Program-made: the position numbers and the translations under genes | Notes under the pieces: generated by a model | What the model was told of the DNA's origin: nothing | Databases searched by the model: none | What the model saw: only the letters and a program-made list of their open reading frames with translations | Part shown: piece after piece, positions 5,990 to 7,459 of the stretch | Position numbering within the stretch: position 1 is the first letter of the stretch | Layout: every line of letters begins with the position of its first letter | From: PVC group bacterium | GTDB lineage: Bacteria; Verrucomicrobiota; Kiritimatiellia; SS1-B-03-39; PXDE01 | Assembly: GCA_003566475.1 (NCBI GenBank) | Contig: PXDE01000453.1 | Span: 1-7,459 of the forward strand | DNA: 7,459 nt | Reading direction: 5' to 3'

Positions 5990-7168
5990 TCACTGCCCTC
6001 CCCCCCGCACCCGCCGCCGGTAGGCGCCCGGCGAGGTGGCCTCCTCGGCCTGGAACAGCCGCAGGAGGTGTTTGTCGTCGGTGAGGCCCGCCTCGTTGGC
6101 GACCGCGTTCATGGGCAGGTCGGTCTCGGCGAGCAGGGCCTTGGCCCGGCGCAGGTGAGCGCGGTGGATCTCGGTGAGGATGGTTCGGCCGAGGCGGTCG
6201 TGGAACCGGCGCTCCAGGGCCCGGCGGCCCAGCCCGGTCGCGGCGACCACGTCGTCCACGCCGAGCATGACCCCCGCATGCTGGCGGATGAACCGCAGCG
6301 CACTCCGGACCTGATCGTCCCCTCCCGCCGGCCCCAGAGTGGATTCGCGCTCGGCCACGCCCAGCGGGGGCAGCAGGATGGCGCCGTTGGCCGGAGCTGG
6401 CTCGCCGCGGAGGAGATCAACCAGCAGCCGCGCCGCCTCCGCCCCCCACGCCTCCTCGGGAAGCCGGATGGCGCTAAGCGGAGGCTGACAGGGGAACTGC
6501 CGGTCGTGCCCGGACAGGATGGCAAACCGATCCGAAGGGTCGATGCCCATGCTCTGGAGGAGGGCGATCACCTCCGCCCCCACCTCGTCGGCGGCCACGA
6601 ACAAGGCGGTCTCCGGAGGGAGTCCGGATAGCCAGCGGCCCAACGGAGGCATCGGCCGGTCGGGCCTCCAGTCCGCGGCGGCGGGCACGCCGGTCAGCCC
6701 CCCCGGAAACACGTCCACCTCCATCCCGGCGGCGGAAAGGATGGCGGCGAACCCATCCGCCCTCTCCCGGGCGTAGCGGGTGGAACCATCGCCCACAAAC
6801 CCGAAGCGACGAAATCCCAAGTCCAGCAAGTGGTGGGCGGCCAGTTCCCCCACCGCCCGGCTGTCCGGAAGAACCGAGGGGAGCCCCGACGGCTCCAGGA
6901 CGCCCGAGGTGTTGACCGCCGGAACCTTGAGGAAGGCCGCCACCTCCAGATCAGAGGGATCCTCGGCATGGATCAGCAGTCCGGTGGGTCGCCAGGCTCG
7001 GATCTGCTCGACCGGGAGGGAGCGGTCGAACACGGCGGTCAGGCACCCGGGAATCTTGGCCAGCACCCGCTGGGCGCTCCGCCAGATGTCCTGCTGCAAG
7101 TCCCGCCCCCGGTGGATCCGGGCGGCGATGCGGAGAAGGGGTGGCTCGGGGGCGGCTGACGTCGGCAT
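5990..7168 (-). CDS. XylR-type transcriptional regulator (LacI-like sensor + AraC HTH)
   Basis: The product is 392 aa, the usual length for XylR-type proteins. Residues about 10-275 form a periplasmic-binding-protein-like ligand sensor of the LacI/GalR type: GLLIHAEDP (63-71), VPAVNTSG (82-89), VGELAAHHLLDLGFRRFGFVG (106-126) and ALFVAADEVGAEVIALLQSMG (188-208) are at the expected places. Residues about 285-387 form an AraC-type DNA-binding domain. The first helix-turn-helix lies around VDDVVAATGLGRRALERRFHD (304-324). The second lies around MNAVANEAGLTDDKHLLRLFQ (353-373) and ends in the typical SPGAYRRR (379-386). It acts in the cytoplasm, probably binding a sugar-like ligand and activating nearby genes. 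Two promoter regions beside it carry matching paired direct repeats, one of which overlaps its own -35 region, suggesting autorepression. ATG 7168 has no Shine-Dalgarno; TAGGCT seven bases upstream suggests a leaderless mRNA. The ligand is unknown, and xylR as a gene name is not justified. Confidence 0.85.
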   Translation of the reverse strand: MPTSAAPEPPLLRIAARIHRGRDLQQDIWRSAQRVLAKIPGCLTAVFDRSLPVEQIRAWRPTGLLIHAEDPSDLEVAAFLKVPAVNTSGVLEPSGLPSVLPDSRAVGELAAHHLLDLGFRRFGFVGDGSTRYARERADGFAAILSAAGMEVDVFPGGLTGVPAAADWRPDRPMPPLGRWLSGLPPETALFVAADEVGAEVIALLQSMGIDPSDRFAILSGHDRQFPCQPPLSAIRLPEEAWGAEAARLLVDLLRGEPAPANGAILLPPLGVAERESTLGPAGGDDQVRSALRFIRQHAGVMLGVDDVVAATGLGRRALERRFHDRLGRTILTEIHRAHLRRAKALLAETDLPMNAVANEAGLTDDKHLLRLFQAEEATSPGAYRRRVRGGGQ

Positions 7169-7175
7169 GGGGGCA

Positions 7176-7181
7176 AGCCTA
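7176..7181 (-). promoter_or_regulatory. Candidate extended -10 element (TGC-TAGGCT) of the regulator gene
   Basis: Read on the minus strand, TGCTAGGCT fits TGnTAnnnT, and TAGGCT lies 7 bases before ATG 7168. No Shine-Dalgarno fits in between, so the mRNA would be leaderless or nearly so. The -35 position would fall within half-site D1 (7191-7207), so the same operator could repress this promoter. Confidence 0.4.
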
Positions 7182-7190
7182 GCACAGCGC

Positions 7191-7228
7191 GACGCGAAAT
7201 GGGGGTCAGAAGTCGCGAAGTTGGGTGG
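7191..7228 (+). promoter_or_regulatory. Putative AraC-type operator in the divergent region (half-sites D1, D2)
   Basis: D1 begins at 7191 with GACGCGAAATGGGGGTC and D2 begins at 7212 with GTCGCGAAGTTGGGTGG. They are direct repeats sharing CGCGAA and GGG, spaced 21 bp, two helical turns. The promoter-proximal half overlaps the expected -35 position (7227-7232) by about two bases, as at activator sites of AraC-type class II promoters. The regulator is encoded on the other side. The binding assignment is inferred from family knowledge and geometry. Confidence 0.55.
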
Positions 7229-7249
7229 AGCGGAGGAGCCCCGCCCACC

Positions 7250-7255
7250 TAGGCT
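7250..7255 (+). promoter_or_regulatory. Candidate -10 element (TAGGCT) of the gene at 7304
   Basis: TAGGCT fits TANNNT and begins 38 bases after the start of half-site D2, the same spacing as at the propeller gene. The sequence AGCCTAG at 7176-7182 is its exact inverted counterpart on the regulator side. Transcription would begin near 7262, giving a leader of about 42 nt. Confidence 0.4.
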
Positions 7256-7261
7256 GGCGGT

Positions 7262-7276
7262 GCTGTCTTGGACAGC
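7262..7276 (+). other. Perfect 6-bp hairpin at the expected 5' end of the 7304 mRNA
   Basis: GCTGTC (7262-7267) and GACAGC (7271-7276) pair perfectly around a 3-nt loop TTG. If transcription starts near 7262 the hairpin would be at the very 5' end of the message, where it could protect the transcript. It could instead be a small palindromic protein-binding site. Confidence 0.35.
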
Positions 7277-7303
7277 GTAGCCAAGGAACCCAGGAGAACT
7301 CCG

Positions 7304-7459
7304 ATGCCCCAGAGAACCGAACGTCTGCGCTCCATCGCCATGTCGGCCGTCGCCACCCTCGCGGCCCTGGCCCTCACCTCGCGGGCCGACCCCTACACCT
7401 CGGCCCAGGCCGGGGCCTACGACGATGACACCACCTGGACCGAGGCCGGCAATCCGACC
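7304..7459 (+). CDS. Secreted protein of unknown function, N-terminal part (3' end outside window)
   Basis: 52 residues are visible and the frame stays open to the window end. ATG 7304 is preceded by AGGAGA (7292-7297) with a 6-base spacer, the best ribosome binding site in the window. Residues 1-28 form a clear signal peptide: a basic start PQRTERLR, a hydrophobic core of Ala, Leu and Val, and an end LTSRA. The mature start DPYTSAQAGAYDDDTTWTEA resembles the openings of large extracellular beta-rich proteins, in which a D-x-x-T-W motif is followed by Gly, Asn and Pro, but this is only a likeness. The gene diverges from the XylR-type regulator and has paired direct repeats at its promoter, so it is probably regulated by that protein. 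The function cannot be named from this fragment. Confidence 0.65.
   Translation, partial: MPQRTERLRSIAMSAVATLAALALTSRADPYTSAQAGAYDDDTTWTEAGNPT

Noticed and set aside
3129..6023. Very long open frame (964 codons) on the plus strand, antisense to the propeller gene
   Set aside because: It lies almost wholly opposite a gene with clear PQQ-type motifs. Its translation is Gly/Ala/His/Val-rich with no recognisable domain, and long antisense frames are expected in GC-rich genes.
7225..7428. Plus-strand open frame overlapping the start of the 7304 gene
   Set aside because: It is in another frame, covers the promoter and leader, has no ribosome binding site, and its translation is Arg/His/Gly-rich. 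The 7304 frame has a good ribosome binding site and a signal peptide.

Overview
The window is a GC-rich bacterial segment that most resembles the PVC group, probably Verrucomicrobiota or Planctomycetota. I infer this from the gene families: a XylR-type regulator (LacI-like sensor plus AraC helix-turn-helix), a large methyltransferase-like/PQQ-propeller secreted protein, a DUF4091-like secreted protein, a glycine-rich surface protein, and a palindromic intergenic repeat of a style seen in such genomes. No rRNA, tRNA, CRISPR array, transposase or phage gene is visible.

Layout. Positions 3-515 (+) are the C-terminal part of a glycine-rich secreted protein. Positions 516-679 hold two copies (A, B) of a 55-bp repeat that runs into the start region of a secreted DUF4091-like protein (620-2539, +). 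The convergent gap 2540-2822 holds a hairpin and two more repeat copies (C, D). The minus strand then carries a 1021-aa secreted protein with a degenerate methyltransferase-like domain and PQQ-type propellers (5888 down to 2823) and, upstream of it, the XylR-type regulator (7168 down to 5990). Diverging from the regulator is a new gene starting at 7304 (+), which encodes a signal peptide and is cut off by the window end.

The main observation is regulatory. The intergenic region in front of the 7304 gene and the gap in front of the propeller gene each carry a pair of direct repeats (pattern G[A/T]CGC, then GGG seven bases later), spaced 21 and 22 bp. In both, the promoter-proximal half contains the same 10-mer TTGGGTGGAG, and a TAGGNT -10 candidate begins exactly 38 bases after that half-site. 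This is the arrangement expected for activation by an AraC-type protein, so I infer that the regulator at 5990-7168 controls both secreted proteins, and perhaps itself, in response to a small ligand such as a sugar. The two minus-strand genes also look leaderless: TANNNT lies 6-7 nt before ATG and neither has a convincing Shine-Dalgarno sequence.

The second observation is the repeat family. Four copies, each exactly 55 bp, occur as two doublets with the same 78-bp pitch. Each copy can fold as an outer stem enclosing two hairpins (a three-way junction), and one copy has a compensatory base-pair change. In the DUF4091-like gene a repeat copy supplies a plausible ribosome binding site, the start codon and the basic N-terminus of the signal peptide.
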